Origin: Sycobia sp. Sy_11
Lineage: Eukaryota > Arthropoda > Insecta > Hymenoptera > Epichrysomallidae
Length of the DNA: 64,000 bases
Direction of reading: 5' to 3'
Assembly (NCBI GenBank): GCA_018907035.1
Contig: JACCIC010000142.1
Coordinates: 840,001-904,000, forward strand
The notes under the pieces are model-generated. The model ran no database searches. It had not been told where the DNA came from and saw only the letters and a list, made by a program, of their open reading frames with translations. The position numbers and the translations under genes are program-made. Shown here one piece after another: positions 44,985 to 57,390 of the stretch; the first letter of the stretch is position 1; each line of letters starts with the position of its first letter.

Positions 44985-45495
44985 TGACCCTTAGAAGTGT
45001 ACGGATATTAAAAGATTATTAATAAATATTTTTTTATTGGTCTTACAGTCCAATCAATTCCATCCAAAAATAAAATAAAATAAAAATAAAAATAAAATAA
45101 AAATAAAAAATAAAAATAATAATAAAAAAATGGGTATATATAGATTAGAATATAAGGTTTAGAGTAGTCCCTGATGAGGAGCCGTAGTGAGCTCGAAACG
45201 TTGGACAAGTCTTCAATTAGGTAAGGGTGTTGGGGACAGTCAGACTGCACTTTACTAACAAAGAATTTTTTCAGCTAATATTTTATTTTCAGAATGTAAA
45301 CAAGGACAGTCTGACTGTCATTATAATTTTTATTTTTATTATTTTTGTGTATTGATATATTAATGTTAATCTAGATATTTATTGATATTGTTAAGTATTG
45401 TTTTCGAATCATTTGATTGGACTGTAAGACGAATGAAAAAATATTTATTAATTTGTATATGGGCAGTCGACAGAAGTACAATTCAATTATTAAAA
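44985..45495 (+). mobile_element. Penelope-like terminal blocks, copy D (inverted pair)
   Basis: The left part (44985-45125) is the family's TAATAAATATT...GGTCTTACAGTCCAATC end in minus sense with an AAATA-rich tract; from 45130 the same blocks run in plus sense through the hammerhead motif, the GACAGTCTGACTGTC block and back to the GTCGACAGAAGTACAATTC end. There is no coding sequence, so this is a palindromic pair of terminal regions only. Confidence 0.65.
45167..45206 (+). ncRNA. Hammerhead-ribozyme motif in Penelope-like copy D
   Basis: GTCC, CTGATGAG, GAGC...GCTC stem II, GAAA, CGTT and GGAC in order, with intact core. It differs from the copy at 2785-2824 at one stem II loop base (GTAGTGAG against GTAGCGAG). 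Confidence 0.65.
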
Positions 45496-45649
45496 GATTA
45501 TGTTATGGAAAATTCTAAATCTATCCCCTACTTATTTATAGTAGGTTAATTGTAAATTTGATTTGCACTGTGCCTAGAGGGACACTACGTTGTCAAGAGT
45601 TTAGATTTTGACGAGCTTTCGAAACGAAAACATTTACATGAAATAAAAG
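45496..45649. other. Unassigned DNA
   Basis: A short AT-rich linker without features. Confidence 0.3.
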
Positions 45650-48408
45650 ATAAAATATAAAATGCTGCTGTTATACTTTTATTTCTACTTTTCATCTTAA
45701 ATGCTTTCCAAAATTCTATGGAGATAACAGGACATTACTATATATAATAGATGAAGGGAGAAAGAGAATATGAAGCTGGCTATTTATATTTTGAGATTTG
45801 ACGTGCCAAGTATTTGTAAGCGCCATCAGATGTGTCCAATTGAAAGTTTGAATAAATTGTAATGAAGTGAATTGATTTTTCAGCTTAGTTACTTTGTTAT
45901 TAATTATTTTATGGTATGGTAGATTGTATGTGTTGTTTAGTGTATTTATTTTATGAAAGTGTGTGCCATGATGGATACTATAGTGTGTGGGCTGTTATCA
46001 TAAAGTGTGTTGTTAGCTATGTTTTTGAAATCATTTGTGTCTATTTCATTCAGTTTACAATTATGGTTTTTTAACGTGTTCCATTCATTTCTGTTTATTA
46101 TTAGGTGATCTATGCTATTATTTTTATTTCTTTTGATAAGTTTGTTAAATTGGGGTAAAAACTCGCTGATTCTTTGTAATTTATGATTTTAGCGATTGTT
46201 TATTATTAGTTTTTATTATTATTTATTATTAGCTTCTTTATTAAATTCACTATTGATTTGGCTTTTAATTATTGATAGAGTATTGTTTCAGCGAAGTATT
46301 TATGATAAGTCTGATTTATTATTTCTATTATTCAAGTTATGTTACATTGTTAGGATCCTACTTTTATCTTTACGGAGCTTTAAAATTTTTTTATTGATTA
46401 ACTTGTTAGTGGGGTTGTAAATTTTCGCTTTTGGGGCCAAGTTGTTAATTGTCTGTGTGATTTTGTTTTGCAAGGTATCTATGTGCTGTTCAATTACATC
46501 ATTATTCAGATTGCTGTATGCGTTTATTCGTAAGTTACAGTTAGAGTTTAAATATTTGTTTAATTTTTTCCAATTTATGTTTTTTATTATGATTCTATTT
46601 TCAGGGGTGATTAGACTTTTGACGTTCATTAGTATTAATGTCAGCTGTATTGCTTTGTGATCGCTGTCATAATTAAGAGTTGTTAGATTATTTTTTGTTG
46701 TAGTTAGATCATTGTTAATAGTAGTTAGATCGATAAGTGTCTGAGATGAATGACAAATGTAGCAGCATCGGCAGTTAGAGTTTTTAAATTGAATTTAGTC
46801 TGATATTGTTTAAGCCAATGAACTAGATCCACGCCTTGGCTAATGCAGATTTTATCTCCTAATGCTATATGTCTTGCATTACAGTTGCCTATTATTATAC
46901 ATTTGTTACATTTGTTATATTAAATTATACAGTTTGAGTGTGTTGCACAGATGAAGAAGATCCTCACTCAGCCTATTTTTAGTATTACACGGTGCGTACA
47001 TACTTATTATACAAAGTTTTGCGTTATTCAATAAGCTGATTGCTATTGTTGTTGATTCTAATTTTTTGCACGTGAATTGATTATATATAACTTCATGTGG
47101 GATATTACTTTTTATTAATATTTCGGTGCCCCCACCAGCATCGCTCGTTCTATCGTTCCTATAAATTATGTAATTTTTTATTGTTAAGTTGTGAGAATTG
47201 TTTAGTTTTGTTTCGCTTAAGACTACTATATCCGGGTTATATTTATCTAGCAAGAGGTTGAGTGAGAATCTTCTGCTGTGGGATATTATGGAATTTACGT
47301 TGATTGATATTATTTTTAGCATGTTTATTTGCTCGTGTCTGTTGTGAACTATGATTATGCCTGCCATTAAAAGTCTACTTTTAAGTGTGTTGCTAATATG
47401 TCTATTTTGTTTGAATTTAACAATGCAATTGACATGAATTCTTTTTTAAAATTATTGAATAATGAAACTATTTCGTTACGTAGTGTTGTATTTAATTCAG
47501 CTATGATGGTGTTAACATTAGGTGTTATTGCTGTCATCTGCTCTAATACCTGATTACTTGCCTTGATTTTTGCAGTGATATTTGCGTAAGTGCCTGCATC
47601 CGTCGCTGATGCTCTGGTGGTTGGTCTGGCTGGGTTGCTTGGTAGATTTCTCGTTGTTATGTTATTTATTGTTTCCATTCTTTTGTTTTTAGCTTGTTCT
47701 TTATGCTGCCTTATGCTGTTTAATTTTTCAATGTATACTGGGCATCCTTTAAAGTTTGCCGAATGGCCTTTGGCTCTGTATTTTATACGCTGAATCTCAC
47801 TTTGTTCTGTTTTTTTCTGCTATTGAACATTCACCTGGATTGTGTAGCGACAGGCACTTGCAGCATCGGTAATTCATACTGCAGTTGAATGCCACGTGCC
47901 CGAATCTTTGGCAATTCCTGCATTAGCTTATGGGATTCTTTCTTAGAGGTTCCCATCTTAGAATTGGTACAATAGTACTTTAATTTCAGTCAGTGCTTTT
48001 GTGTCACTGTCTGCTGAGCATTCTTGGATGGACAAGATTGGTTTATTATATTTTTGTATATATGTTTGTGTTTATATTTGTTGTTTATATTGTTTTCGTT
48101 TTTGTTTAGTTTAGATTTTTTATTTGAGTGGTTTACTACCATAAACTCGTTCATTTTCTTAAAGTTTTTGTTGTTCGCTGCCATTATATTGATCATCCCC
48201 TCTATCAATAATTTTCCTTTTGTGGGTTTTACCATTAGGTCACTGATATCAGTTGGGAGCAATGCATTATCGCATTGCGTTCAAATCTTCTTATCGGGAT
48301 TACTAACACTGATTTTGTGGGCGAGTGGCTTGATAGCGCACGCTGATGGTACTCAACGCAAGCTGTTTATTCGACGCGCACTACGATGTTACCTGTTCAA
48401 AGGTTGAA
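45650..48408 (-). pseudogene. Jockey-like LINE, ORF1 and endonuclease; reverse transcriptase missing
   Basis: Minus strand. ORF1 pieces: LPTDISDLMVKPTKGKLLIE (48262-47990), then zinc knuckles CRNCQRFGHVAFNC and CCKCLSLHNPGEC (about 47940-47840), and a helical tail (47678-47367). ORF2 starts near 47320: KIISINVNSIISHSRRF, DIVVLSETKLN, IISMYAPC and, after frameshifts, SDHKAIQLTL, the apurinic-type endonuclease. Linker NVKSLITPENRIIIKN follows at 46629. No reverse-transcriptase motif was found to 45650, so the 3' half is deleted. The 5' end meets the LTR of copia element 2 at 48409, which it may have truncated. Confidence 0.7.
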
Positions 48409-48585
48409 ACGGAACTCTTCTACAGACGCTTTCCCTATACTAACTGAACAAAAGATCGTATACTTGCGTACGACCTTTACATAACTGAGAGTGGGAAGAC
48501 ATTTGTATTTTTACTCACACTGTTTCGGTCAGTCTTGCTTATAATATATTTTCGGTCAATATAAATGTACTACATATAACTAATA
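48409..48585 (-). repeat. Copia element 2, 3' LTR (truncated)
   Basis: It matches 59535-59711 but lacks the outer 60 bp or so, where the Jockey-like LINE begins. Confidence 0.8.
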
Positions 48586-48592
48586 CGCCTCC

Positions 48593-51465
48593 TTACATTT
48601 TATTGTATTTTATGTTCATTAACTCTCTAAATTTTTCAAATTTTACTTTGCACAGTGATTTTGTTAAAATATCTGCAATATTACTTTCAATATTGACTTT
48701 AACGATTTGAATTATTCCATCAGTAACACTTTCGTTTACATAGTGATAATGTATTTCGATATGCATGGAATTTTTCGTAAGATTCCCATATTTTGTTATA
48801 TTAATTGCTCTAAATTTATCCTCATAAATTTTTAGAGGTTTTACTAAATTTAAATTACATATTTTGATTAATTCTGTAATCAATTTTAATTCGCTCACTG
48901 CCTCTGACGAGGCTACATATTCGGTAAACGTCGAAGCCTTGGTGACGCATTTTTGTTTTCTAGACTTCCAAAAAACTATATTTTGAAAATGCAAATAACA
49001 ATTTTGGAAACGACTCAAATAATTCACACCGTGGCTTACATATCGTCTTGTGCTAGCACTTATGTGCAACAAAGCACCTATTAAATTCCTATACTTAATG
49101 TTTATTTCACATTGATCAGCATTTTCCAGTTTTAAGTTCGTTTCCATCGGTGTATAGTACAATTTGACTTCATTTGCATTATATTTATATGCTAATGTTT
49201 CTATATATTCAGTTTGCTTTAGTAGTATTTCATTATTTTTTGTTATATATAACTTCCGTGCCAAGATATTCTCTAATTTGACCTAAAGATTTCATTTGAA
49301 ATTTTTGTGACAATAAACGTTTTTTAATCTTTTCTATACTCTTCCTACTTTTGTTACATATTAATGAATCATCGACATAAATTAATACATAAGTAAAATT
49401 ATCTTTATTTCGTTGTAGATATAAGCACGAATCAACATTTGATCTCGTATATCATATGCTCGTTAAATATTGATCGAGACAATCGTACCAGTTCTAGGAC
49501 TTTCTCGTAGTCCGCATAAAGTTTTAATTAACTTACAAACTCTGTCTGTCCCATCAATGTAGCCTGGAGGTTGGTAGACATTTACTTCCGATCTCACTTT
49601 TCCATTAAGAAAGGCGGTAACTACATCCATTTTTTCAATGATAAGTCCGAACTGGCAACAAAAGGATAATAAGATTTTTAATGTTTGAATTGTAGCTACA
49701 GAAGAATAAACATCATCAATAATATTTGTTTGCTGAAATCCTTTTATAACCAGTCGAGCTTTAAATATATTTTTAGATTTCTTTGTATATACCCACTTAA
49801 CTTCTATATTTCCATATTTCTTCCGTATTTCCATTCCGTTTACCTTTTGTACTGATGTCTAAATATTATTTTTTTCTAAAATTTCAATTTCATTCTCCAT
49901 AGCTTTTTTCCAATTTCCACTATCCTTGCTGTTAGATGCCTCCTCAAATGTATAACGAATATCAACTCTACAATAATTTGCAAAAATATTATTTGCAGGG
50001 TATCTAACAGGATTTTTTTTCTCTTGTAGATCTCCTTAATGTTTCTCCATTTTCACGATTTAATCCATTATATTCAGTTAGTTCATTTTTATTATTTTCA
50101 TTATCAGAAATATTATCAAATTTTCATTTATAAAAGTATCATCCATTCTAATTAATTTTACATTTTCCTCTTCCTCATCTACGGTTCTTGTCACTATTAT
50201 TTTATTGTTTAAAAGTATTCTATATCCAACATCAGTATAGCCTAATAATATTCGCATTTGCGATTTTTTTATCCCATTTCGACGCTCTACATTGCTCGGG
50301 AATTCTCACAAATACTCTATTGCCATAAAGGCGTAAATTATCAACATTTGGCTGTTTTTTAAAAAATAACTCATAAGGAGTTTTTTTTTCTACAGCATTC
50401 GCAAGATTTCGATTTTTTTTAAATGTTGCTGCACAAATTATTTCTGGCCAACATCTCTTATGAACTTTTGCTCCTGCTAATAAGCAACGCGCCATATTCA
50501 TGATTGTTCGATTGAACGTCTCTGCGAATAAGCTGAACAGTTGTTTAAAACTATACCTTTATATTTTGCAAATTCATGAAATTTATGATTCATATACTCT
50601 TTTCCGTTATCACATCTCAGTATTTTTAAATTATTATTTGTTAAATTTTCGGCTTCATTTACAAATTGAAGGAAACTATCGAAGGCCTCCTTTTAGTTCT
50701 TAAGCAATATACTTTTGCTGTTTTACTGTAGTCGTCAATGAAAGATATGAAAAATTTTTCTCCTTTAAGACCATTTGTTTTCAATGGGCCACATCGATCA
50801 GAGTGGATAATTTCCATTACAGTGGTTGCTTTTGTGTGATTATTATTATAAGGAAGGCTATACATTTTATTTTCTAGGCAAGTTTTACATTTCATAAAAT
50901 CTTTTTCGAGCTGATGAGGTATGCCCTTTAACAGTTGCTCTTTATAAATTATGTTTAAGTACTTAAAGTTTATGTACCCAAGCATCCCATGCCATCTTTT
51001 GTTTTCACTCATTTTATGATTATTATTTATTTCAGCACAGTTTACAACATTATCTTTTCTTTTTAATATACATTTCAATTTATATGTTTCATTTTCTTTA
51101 AATGCTACCGCTGTTATATTGTTATATCTATCTATTATGTTTGCAATGTTATTTTTCGAAATAATAATATAATTGATAGATACTTTGTCAAAACTAATTA
51201 AATTCGAATTCATATCCTTGGAAAAGAAAATACTTTTTAAATTTACTGCGTTTTGTTTTCCAAAAGTATTAAAATAACATACAACATTTCCGAATTTTGT
51301 TGCTTTTATATCTCTATTGTCTCCTAAATATATATTTACAGGATGTTTAAGTCAAATGCATGTAACAAAATAGCTCTCATCATTTATTATATGATCGGTA
51401 CATCCGCTATCTAATACCCACGTGATCTCACCTAACTTATCCATTTCGCAGCTTTGTTTTACGTG
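48593..51465 (-). pseudogene. Copia element 2 pol (protease, integrase, reverse transcriptase, RNase H)
   Basis: Protease WVLDSGCTDHI lies at about 51425-51390. Integrase: 51213-50659 (MEIIHSDRCGPLKTNGLKGE, SFIDDYSKTAKVYC) and 50501-50232 (NMARCLLAGAKVHKRCWPE, RLYGNRVFVRIP). Reverse transcriptase: 49834-49463 (VDVVTAFLNG-type, CKLIKTLCGLRESPR) and scraps to 49264. RNase H: 49264-48593 (KNSMHIEIHYHYV, SNIADILTKSLCKVKFEKF). Frameshifts separate each frame. It resembles element 1 in domain order but differs throughout, so the two are separate families or subfamilies. Confidence 0.85.
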
Positions 51466-51470
51466 CGCCG

Positions 51471-52350
51471 CGCAGTAGGAAATAAACGCTATTTTGTGTC
51501 AAAATCGTATATCTCTTGAAGGACTTGATATAAATGAACGAGTAAGGGATAAAATTAAAGGTATAATCATAGAGAATAAAGGAAAAATATTGAGATGTAA
51601 TAAAAATTGCTAGATTATTTTGAAAAATGTAATTAAGCAAGAAAATTTAATTTTTTTGACCTAAACAGTTTTCTTGAAAGTTATATAACTTTTAATAGGT
51701 AAAAGATATATTAATAAAACAAAGATCAAAATTGAGGGCAAAGAAGCTAGAATAATAAAAATATATATGTTTAGAATTATAGCACATTTATTAATAAAAA
51801 AAAGTCGAAAGCAATGCAAATGTTGTTAAAAAATTTTAAAAATTTGATTTTAAAATCATGTAACTCTTCAATGAGACTTAATAAACTAATGAAATACATT
51901 TTAAATTGAAGAATAGGTTTTGTTAAATAATAAATCAATGGAAAAAAGTTACAGAGTTATGCGATTCGTATTAAAAAAATTTGTTACATCTTACATTTCT
52001 TTGAAAATTGTGAAAAATCGTTGTTTTTCAAAATCAAATATCTCCCAAAAAGAATAGATCAATTATTCAGACAAAAAATAAATTAAAGCTTAAGATCAGT
52101 AGAGTAAGAGAAAAATATGTAGAAGTTATAAAAATTTATTTATCGAATACTGATAGTCGACTAAGTTTGAAAATTCAAGTGTTGAAACTTAAAGTTTTAG
52201 TATCAAGATCATGTATCTTTTGAAAGAAAAAAGATATGTTAACGTAAAACATATGGAAAGAAAGAGAATAACATGCAAAATAAGAAAAAGTAGTAACAAT
52301 TTAACAAAATGCATTTATTAATTGAATTATAGTATCTAAAAGTAAAACAA
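51471..52350 (+). repeat. Foldback left outer arm
   Basis: AT-rich, non-coding. 51471-51910 and 52280-52350 pair with the inverted 58594-58075; the intervening 370 bp have no partner on the right. Confidence 0.8.
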
Positions 52351-52358
52351 ATCTCGTT

Positions 52359-52360
<2 letters not shown>

Positions 52361-52410
<50 letters not shown>

Positions 52411-52510
52411 TATATACATACATACATGCATACATGCATACATACATACATACATGCATACATACATACATACATACATACATACATACATACATACATA
52501 CATACACATA
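52361..52510 (+). repeat. (AT)n and (CATA)n microsatellites in the left arm
   Basis: (AT)n at about 52361-52408, then (CATA)n with CATG variants to 52510. A shorter (GTAT)n at 58021-58066 is the right-arm partner in inverse sense. The overlapping open frames (tyrosine-methionine-cysteine-valine repeats) are not genes. Confidence 0.85.
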
Positions 52511-52681
52511 CAGACAACCAGTGTGGAGTTTTGTTGCTTTCTCCCATCTGGCGCCTCCCCAGGTTGCGGATAGGGGATGGCTCGCTACAATTTGTAGAGG
52601 GCACTGAGGAAATAAAATACTCAGGGCGGACAGAAAAAGCTAATAGGGAGGGCCTCCCGAACTTAAGGCCAATTTTGACTA

Positions 52682-54046
52682 ATGTTTAGTATAAACAAGG
52701 ATATACCCCAGGGAGTAACTCCGGCAAGACCGGTCCTCACCGATTCCGATAGAGTGCAAGCCTCTATGGTCGGTGGCAGCCCCTCGGATTCTGGGGAGGG
52801 CAAATCAAACATAATCATAGATAGTACACTGGGTACTAAAGGAGATGTCCTGATGGATCAAGAAACGACGGATCGAGAAATCTCCATCACGCGCAGAAAC
52901 AATCACCTGGAGCGATTTGGTGAGAAGATTAGCCAATTGTTGGACTTTGTCAAAGATAGGCATAACGTGCACAAGACCATTAAGGATCTTGCTCGTTCCA
53001 TTAATGCCTCATATAAATGCATTAGTATGGCAAAGGATGATCTATTACAGTATCAACGTCCTGGTACACATGAAGTGGTGACTCAGACTACGCCGAGTCT
53101 ACGCTCTGACACCAAACGAAGCGCAGCAGAAGCGATGGTTTCCACTCCTAAAACCATAGGTGGCAAAAGGACGAAAGAACCACCATTGGGCTCAAGGAGA
53201 CCACTAGAGTCGGTCGGAGTACCTACAGGCAAGTCTGAAGCCAAAGAAAATCAATGGCAGACCATCAAGCGTAAGAAGCCCAAAGGCAAAGATAAAGAAT
53301 TATCTAGTACACGCAGGCTTAATGGACGAAATAGGCCTAACTCCATTTTGATTAAGGCCAATGAAGGAGTTACATACGCTGAGGTACTGCGTCAAATAAA
53401 GAATGACCCGGAGTTATCTGATGTCAAGAATGAGTTTAACAGGATACGCAGAAATGCAATCGGTGCCCTTGTACTTCAGTTGGAACGGACAGCCAAAGAT
53501 GCACATGAGTTGGCACGCATTGTTGAATCTAAGGTTGGCCATAGCGCATCCACTTCGGTCCTGACTAATCTCATTACATTGGAGATTAAAGATATAGATG
53601 AGGTCACTTCAAAGGCTGAAGTATTAGAGGCTCTGAGAACACACCTCGAGCTATAGGATACTAACCTACTAATTGCTCGTTCCTTGCGGCAAGCTTATGG
53701 GGGTACTCAGACGGCGGTGGTGTCTGTACCATATAGCCACGCAGCTGAGCTACTACGTGCAGGGCATGTTCGAATCGGATGGGTCAGCTGCAGAGTTCGA
53801 AAAAAAACAGAAATAAAGCGCTGCTTCAGGTGTTGGCAGATTGGCCATTTAGCGTCCGTGTGCTCGGGCCCTGACAGAACTAAACTTTGCAGGCACTGCG
53901 GTGGAAAAGACCATCTATACAAGCTGTGTGTAAATGGGCCCTATTGTTTGCTCTGTAATTGTGAAGGAAAAAAGGAGATTAACCATCCAGCATACAGCTA
54001 TAAGTGCCCGATTACCGTGGAGTTTTTAAACAGACATAAAACATGA
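52682..54046 (+). pseudogene. Waldo-like LINE ORF1 (gag-like), one in-frame stop
   Basis: 454 codons in one frame, broken only by TAG at 53654-56. The N-terminal half is hydrophilic (residues 1-220, KRKKPKGKDKE-type basic stretch near 200), followed by a helical domain (about 230-400) ending SYSHAAELLRAGHVRIG-like sequence, then three zinc knuckles: CFRCWQIGHLASVC, CRHCGGKDHLYKLC and CLLCNCEGKKEINH...C. Such proteins bind element RNA and form the particle with ORF2. Its stop TGA (54044-46) overlaps the ORF2 start as ATGA, implying coupled translation. The alternative start was not tested; the ATG at 52682 follows a stop-rich 5' UTR. Confidence 0.85.
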
Positions 54047-57039
54047 GAATAGTCCAACTGAATACCAACCATTGCGTAGCAGCTCATGACCTGCTGAAAC
54101 AGACAATAAAGGAGCTAAGAATAGACATTGCTGTAATCTACGAACCATATTGTGACAGGGTCAGTCCACAGCGCTGGATAAGTGACACAAGCAATAGAGC
54201 TGCCCTCTGGATTGGTCAAAATAGGCAGGTACTAGAGCAGTCGAGTCATCGGAGCGAATTGATATCCTGGGCTAAAATACAAGAAATATACGTCTTTAGT
54301 GTATATGCTCCTCCAAGCTTGACGGACAAGCAGTTTGAAATCCTCGTAGCTAAATTAGTTGATGAAACCATGGACAAGAAACCATTATTAATCGGTGGCG
54401 ATTTTAACGCGTGGTCCACAGCTTGGGGAAGCGCTTCAACAAATAACAGAGGTAGTATGCTGCTTGATGGCCTTAATTCTCTTCAAATCCACGTGGTTAA
54501 TAAGGGATCTGAATCCACTTTCATTAGGAGTGATAAACAATCAGTCATGGATGTAACATTCGCCAGTGATGACTTGATTCAGCGGATCCTTAATTGGAGA
54601 GTAAGCGATCTTTACACCCACAGTGATCACAGGGCGATCTTGTATGAGATTGCAGAGAAGAAAGTAAAGAACAAGTGCAATGAGTGGATGCCCACACGGA
54701 AATGGAACATCAGATCGCTAGACTGTGAAGTGTTAGCCACTATAATATCAGAAGAGCGTTTAGAATATGGTGCACCAGGCCATCTGGCAAATGCACTCAT
54801 GAAGCATATCTCTGAAGTATGTGATGCATCGATGTCTAAGAGCGGATTTAAACATCGTCAATCTGACTACTGGTGGACAAATGAAATTGCAGAATTGCAC
54901 AAACAATGTCATCGCGCACGTAGACTTGCCCAAAGAGCCCGCACCCATCGTGATACGTTTAATAGTTTATTTAAAGAAGCACAGAGAGCGCTTGTCAAAG
55001 CCATTAAGGCAAGCAAGCGTCGATGCTGGCTTGAACTGTGTGCAGAGGCCAACAATGACTTATGGGGACGACCATACAAAACAGTCATTGCACGATTGAG
55101 TAGGGCACCAATACAACCCACTAGCACGGTATGGATTGATAAGATTGTTTCCGCTCTCTTTCCCAATGACATCCATGGGACTGTACTGCGCACGCAACAC
55201 TCGGACGATATACCTCCTATAACAGAAATGGAGCTACATAATGCTTACGCTAAGACTAGAGATAATGCTGCCCCTGGCCCTGATGGTATCCCTAATGCGG
55301 CAGTTAAGTTGGCGATACAGAAGAATCCAGCTATATTTCTAAAAGTATATAATGCTTGACTTCTTGAGGGTATTTTTCCTGATTGCTGGAAAACTCAAAG
55401 GTTAGTCCTGTTACCTAAGGGCAATAAGCCACTTGATGATCCTTCATCATACAGGCCATTGTGTATGCTCGACAGGGTAGGTAAAATATTTGATAAAATA
55501 ATATGTAGCCGACTGGAAGCATTCACTGAAGGATTGCATGGCTTATCCTCACGCCAATTTGGATTTCGGAAATCAAAATCAACAGTCGATGCCATTAAAC
55601 TGGTAGTGTTTACCGCAAGAAATGCAATCAGTGGTAAGAGATGGAAAGGTGGCACTAAACATTATTGTGCCATTGTCGCTCTAGATGTCAAGAATACCTT
55701 TAATTCAGCGCGCTGGTCTTCTATTATGAGTTCTCTTAAAGAGTTCGGAGTACCTGGTTATTTACAGAATGTCGTGGCCAGCTACTTTGAGAATAGGATA
55801 ATATTATACCGAACGGATGAAGGCACTGTATCGCATAAGGTTACTGCGGGAGTCCCCCAGGGCTCAGTTATGGGACCTATATTGTAGAATATTATGTATG
55901 ATGGCGTGTTGAGGATTCCACAACCGCCTGGTTCAATAACAGTAGGGTACGCCGACGATATCGCTCTAGTAGTGACGGCTAAGACCCTTGATGAACTTAC
56001 TGAAAATGCCAATGAGGCAATCAGCAACATCAGTAGATGGATTAAGACGGCTGGTCTACAATTAGCGGAGCACAAGACAGAAGTAGTTCTCGTCAGCAGT
56101 CGTAAGAAGGTAGATAGTATTACTCTTAAAGTTGGTAGCTGCCGCATTAGTTCTGCGCCATCCTTACGATACTTAGATGTCCAGCATGATGCCAGGTTAA
56201 ATTTCAAAGAACATCTAAAGATATCTGGCGAAAAAGCGCAACGAGTTTCGGCTGCCTTTTGTCGGCTCATGCCTAACATTGGTGGCCCACGTCCACCCCA
56301 GAGGAAACTATTAGCGTATGTTGTTAATTCTGTCAGCATGTATGCAGCACCAATCTGGCATCATGCATGCGGAATTAAATCGTATTGTGAGTTGGCCACT
56401 GCGACCCGTCGTCGCTCCTGTATACGTATTATTAGTGGTTACAGGACGGTATCCACCGATGCAGCTGAGGTACTTGCCGGAATTCTTCCTTTCGATTTAG
56501 CTGCTGATGAACTGGCTAGGCTGCATAACATATGTAAGGCCGCAGTGGATTCCCTACAAGGTGCTAAAAATGTGGAACGTCATCGTTCTATAGAAATATG
56601 GCAAAAACGATGGACCGATTCTAGCAAAGACCGATGGATTTATCGTATCCTTCCAGACATACACAGATCGATCAACAGGAAACACGGGGAATTAGATTTC
56701 CATCTAACTCAGCTGTTGACTGGACATGGTTGTTTTAGGTCCTATTTACACCGCTTTCACCTGGATAATAATGATCTCTGCCCCATCTGTCCGACTTTGG
56801 TCGAGGATGCCGAGCATATATTATTGAGCTGCCCTCGTTTTAGAACACAACTTGAGCACTTGATGAACATCATCAATAAGCCAATAAGACCAGAGAGCAT
56901 CCTATCAATAATGGTGGAATCTTCTGAAAACTGGAAGGCAGTAGCCAGTTTCGCAAAAGAGGTGATGGCCAAACTTAGATATGCCGATAGAACTAGGCGA
57001 ATGGCCCAGGATGAACCAGGCCAACTGATCCTATTTTAA
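54043..57039 (+). pseudogene. Waldo-like LINE ORF2 (endonuclease and reverse transcriptase), two in-frame stops
   Basis: 998 codons in a single frame with TGA at 55357-59 and TAG at 55885-87, both at positions where Trp would be one base away. Endonuclease: RIVQLNTNHCVAA start, LLIGGDFNAW (about residue 118) and HSDHRAI (about 193). Reverse transcriptase: DNAAPGPDGIPN, SYRPLCMLDRVGKIFDKII, ALDVKNTFNSARW, AGVPQGSVMGPIL and catalytic YADD (55948-59) intact. C-terminal CPICPTLVEDAEHILLSC zinc finger near residue 915. This is the full R1-clade ORF2 layout without RNase H. Minus-strand frames here (for example 55782-56339) are shadows. Confidence 0.9.
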
Positions 57040-57233
57040 GATACAGAGGACGAACACCGAACCCCTGATCACCTGTGTGGATGGGGGACGTCGGATAGTG
57101 TCATAAGAAGAGGAGTCGTATAGGCTAACTAACAGCTCCGCCGAACTAATATTCCCGGATAGTTCCGGCGGGATGCTGGTTTCGAGAGGCCACTAGTGCA
57201 GAGCTTGCTCTGCCTACGCCTAATAAAAAAAAA
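57040..57233 (+). mobile_element. Waldo-like LINE 3' UTR
   Basis: A GC-rich 180-bp tail with short repeats (AGAGCTTGCTCTGCC hairpin near 57197-57211) ending in TAATAAAAAAAAA. Confidence 0.7.
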
Positions 57234-57254
57234 GACAGATACACACAATACCTG

Positions 57255-57390
57255 AACTCTGACCCTTTTCACAGGTACAAGATCGGCTACACCCTAATCC
57301 TATAAATTAGGGTTAGCACCATATAATGAGTTCTTCGGTTAAAAATAATATATTCATAATTTAAACAATTTATAAATAATAATCTAATAG
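57255..57390 (+). repeat. Foldback left inner arm
   Basis: It contains GAACTCTGACCCTTTTCACA and AATCCTATAAATTAGGGTT and pairs with the inverted 58018-57890. Both inner arms are joined to ACAATAC next to the (CATA)n tract, so they continue the outer arms rather than being a nested element. Confidence 0.75.

Larger units (their letters stand above)
52517..57233 (+). mobile_element. R1-clade (Waldo-like) LINE, nearly full length
   Basis: About 4.7 kb, with a 165-bp 5' UTR, two overlapping ORFs, a 180-bp 3' UTR and a terminal A run (57224-57233). It follows directly on a (CATA)n tract and is followed by GACAGATACACACAATAC, so it lies inside an ACAY-type repeat, the target known for the Waldo group of R1-clade elements. 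GACA on both sides (52513-16 and 57234-37) may be the target duplication. Only three in-frame stops spoil it. Confidence 0.8.

Noticed and set aside
52411..52510. Regular short repeats as a CRISPR array
   Set aside because: A 4-bp microsatellite with no unique spacers, in a eukaryotic genome.
52301..52604. Frames of Tyr-Met-Cys-Val and Ile-Tyr repeats
   Set aside because: They are translations of (CATA)n and (AT)n microsatellites.
55782..56339. 185-residue minus-strand open frame
   Set aside because: It lies wholly within the reverse-transcriptase region of the plus-strand LINE ORF2 and is antisense to it.
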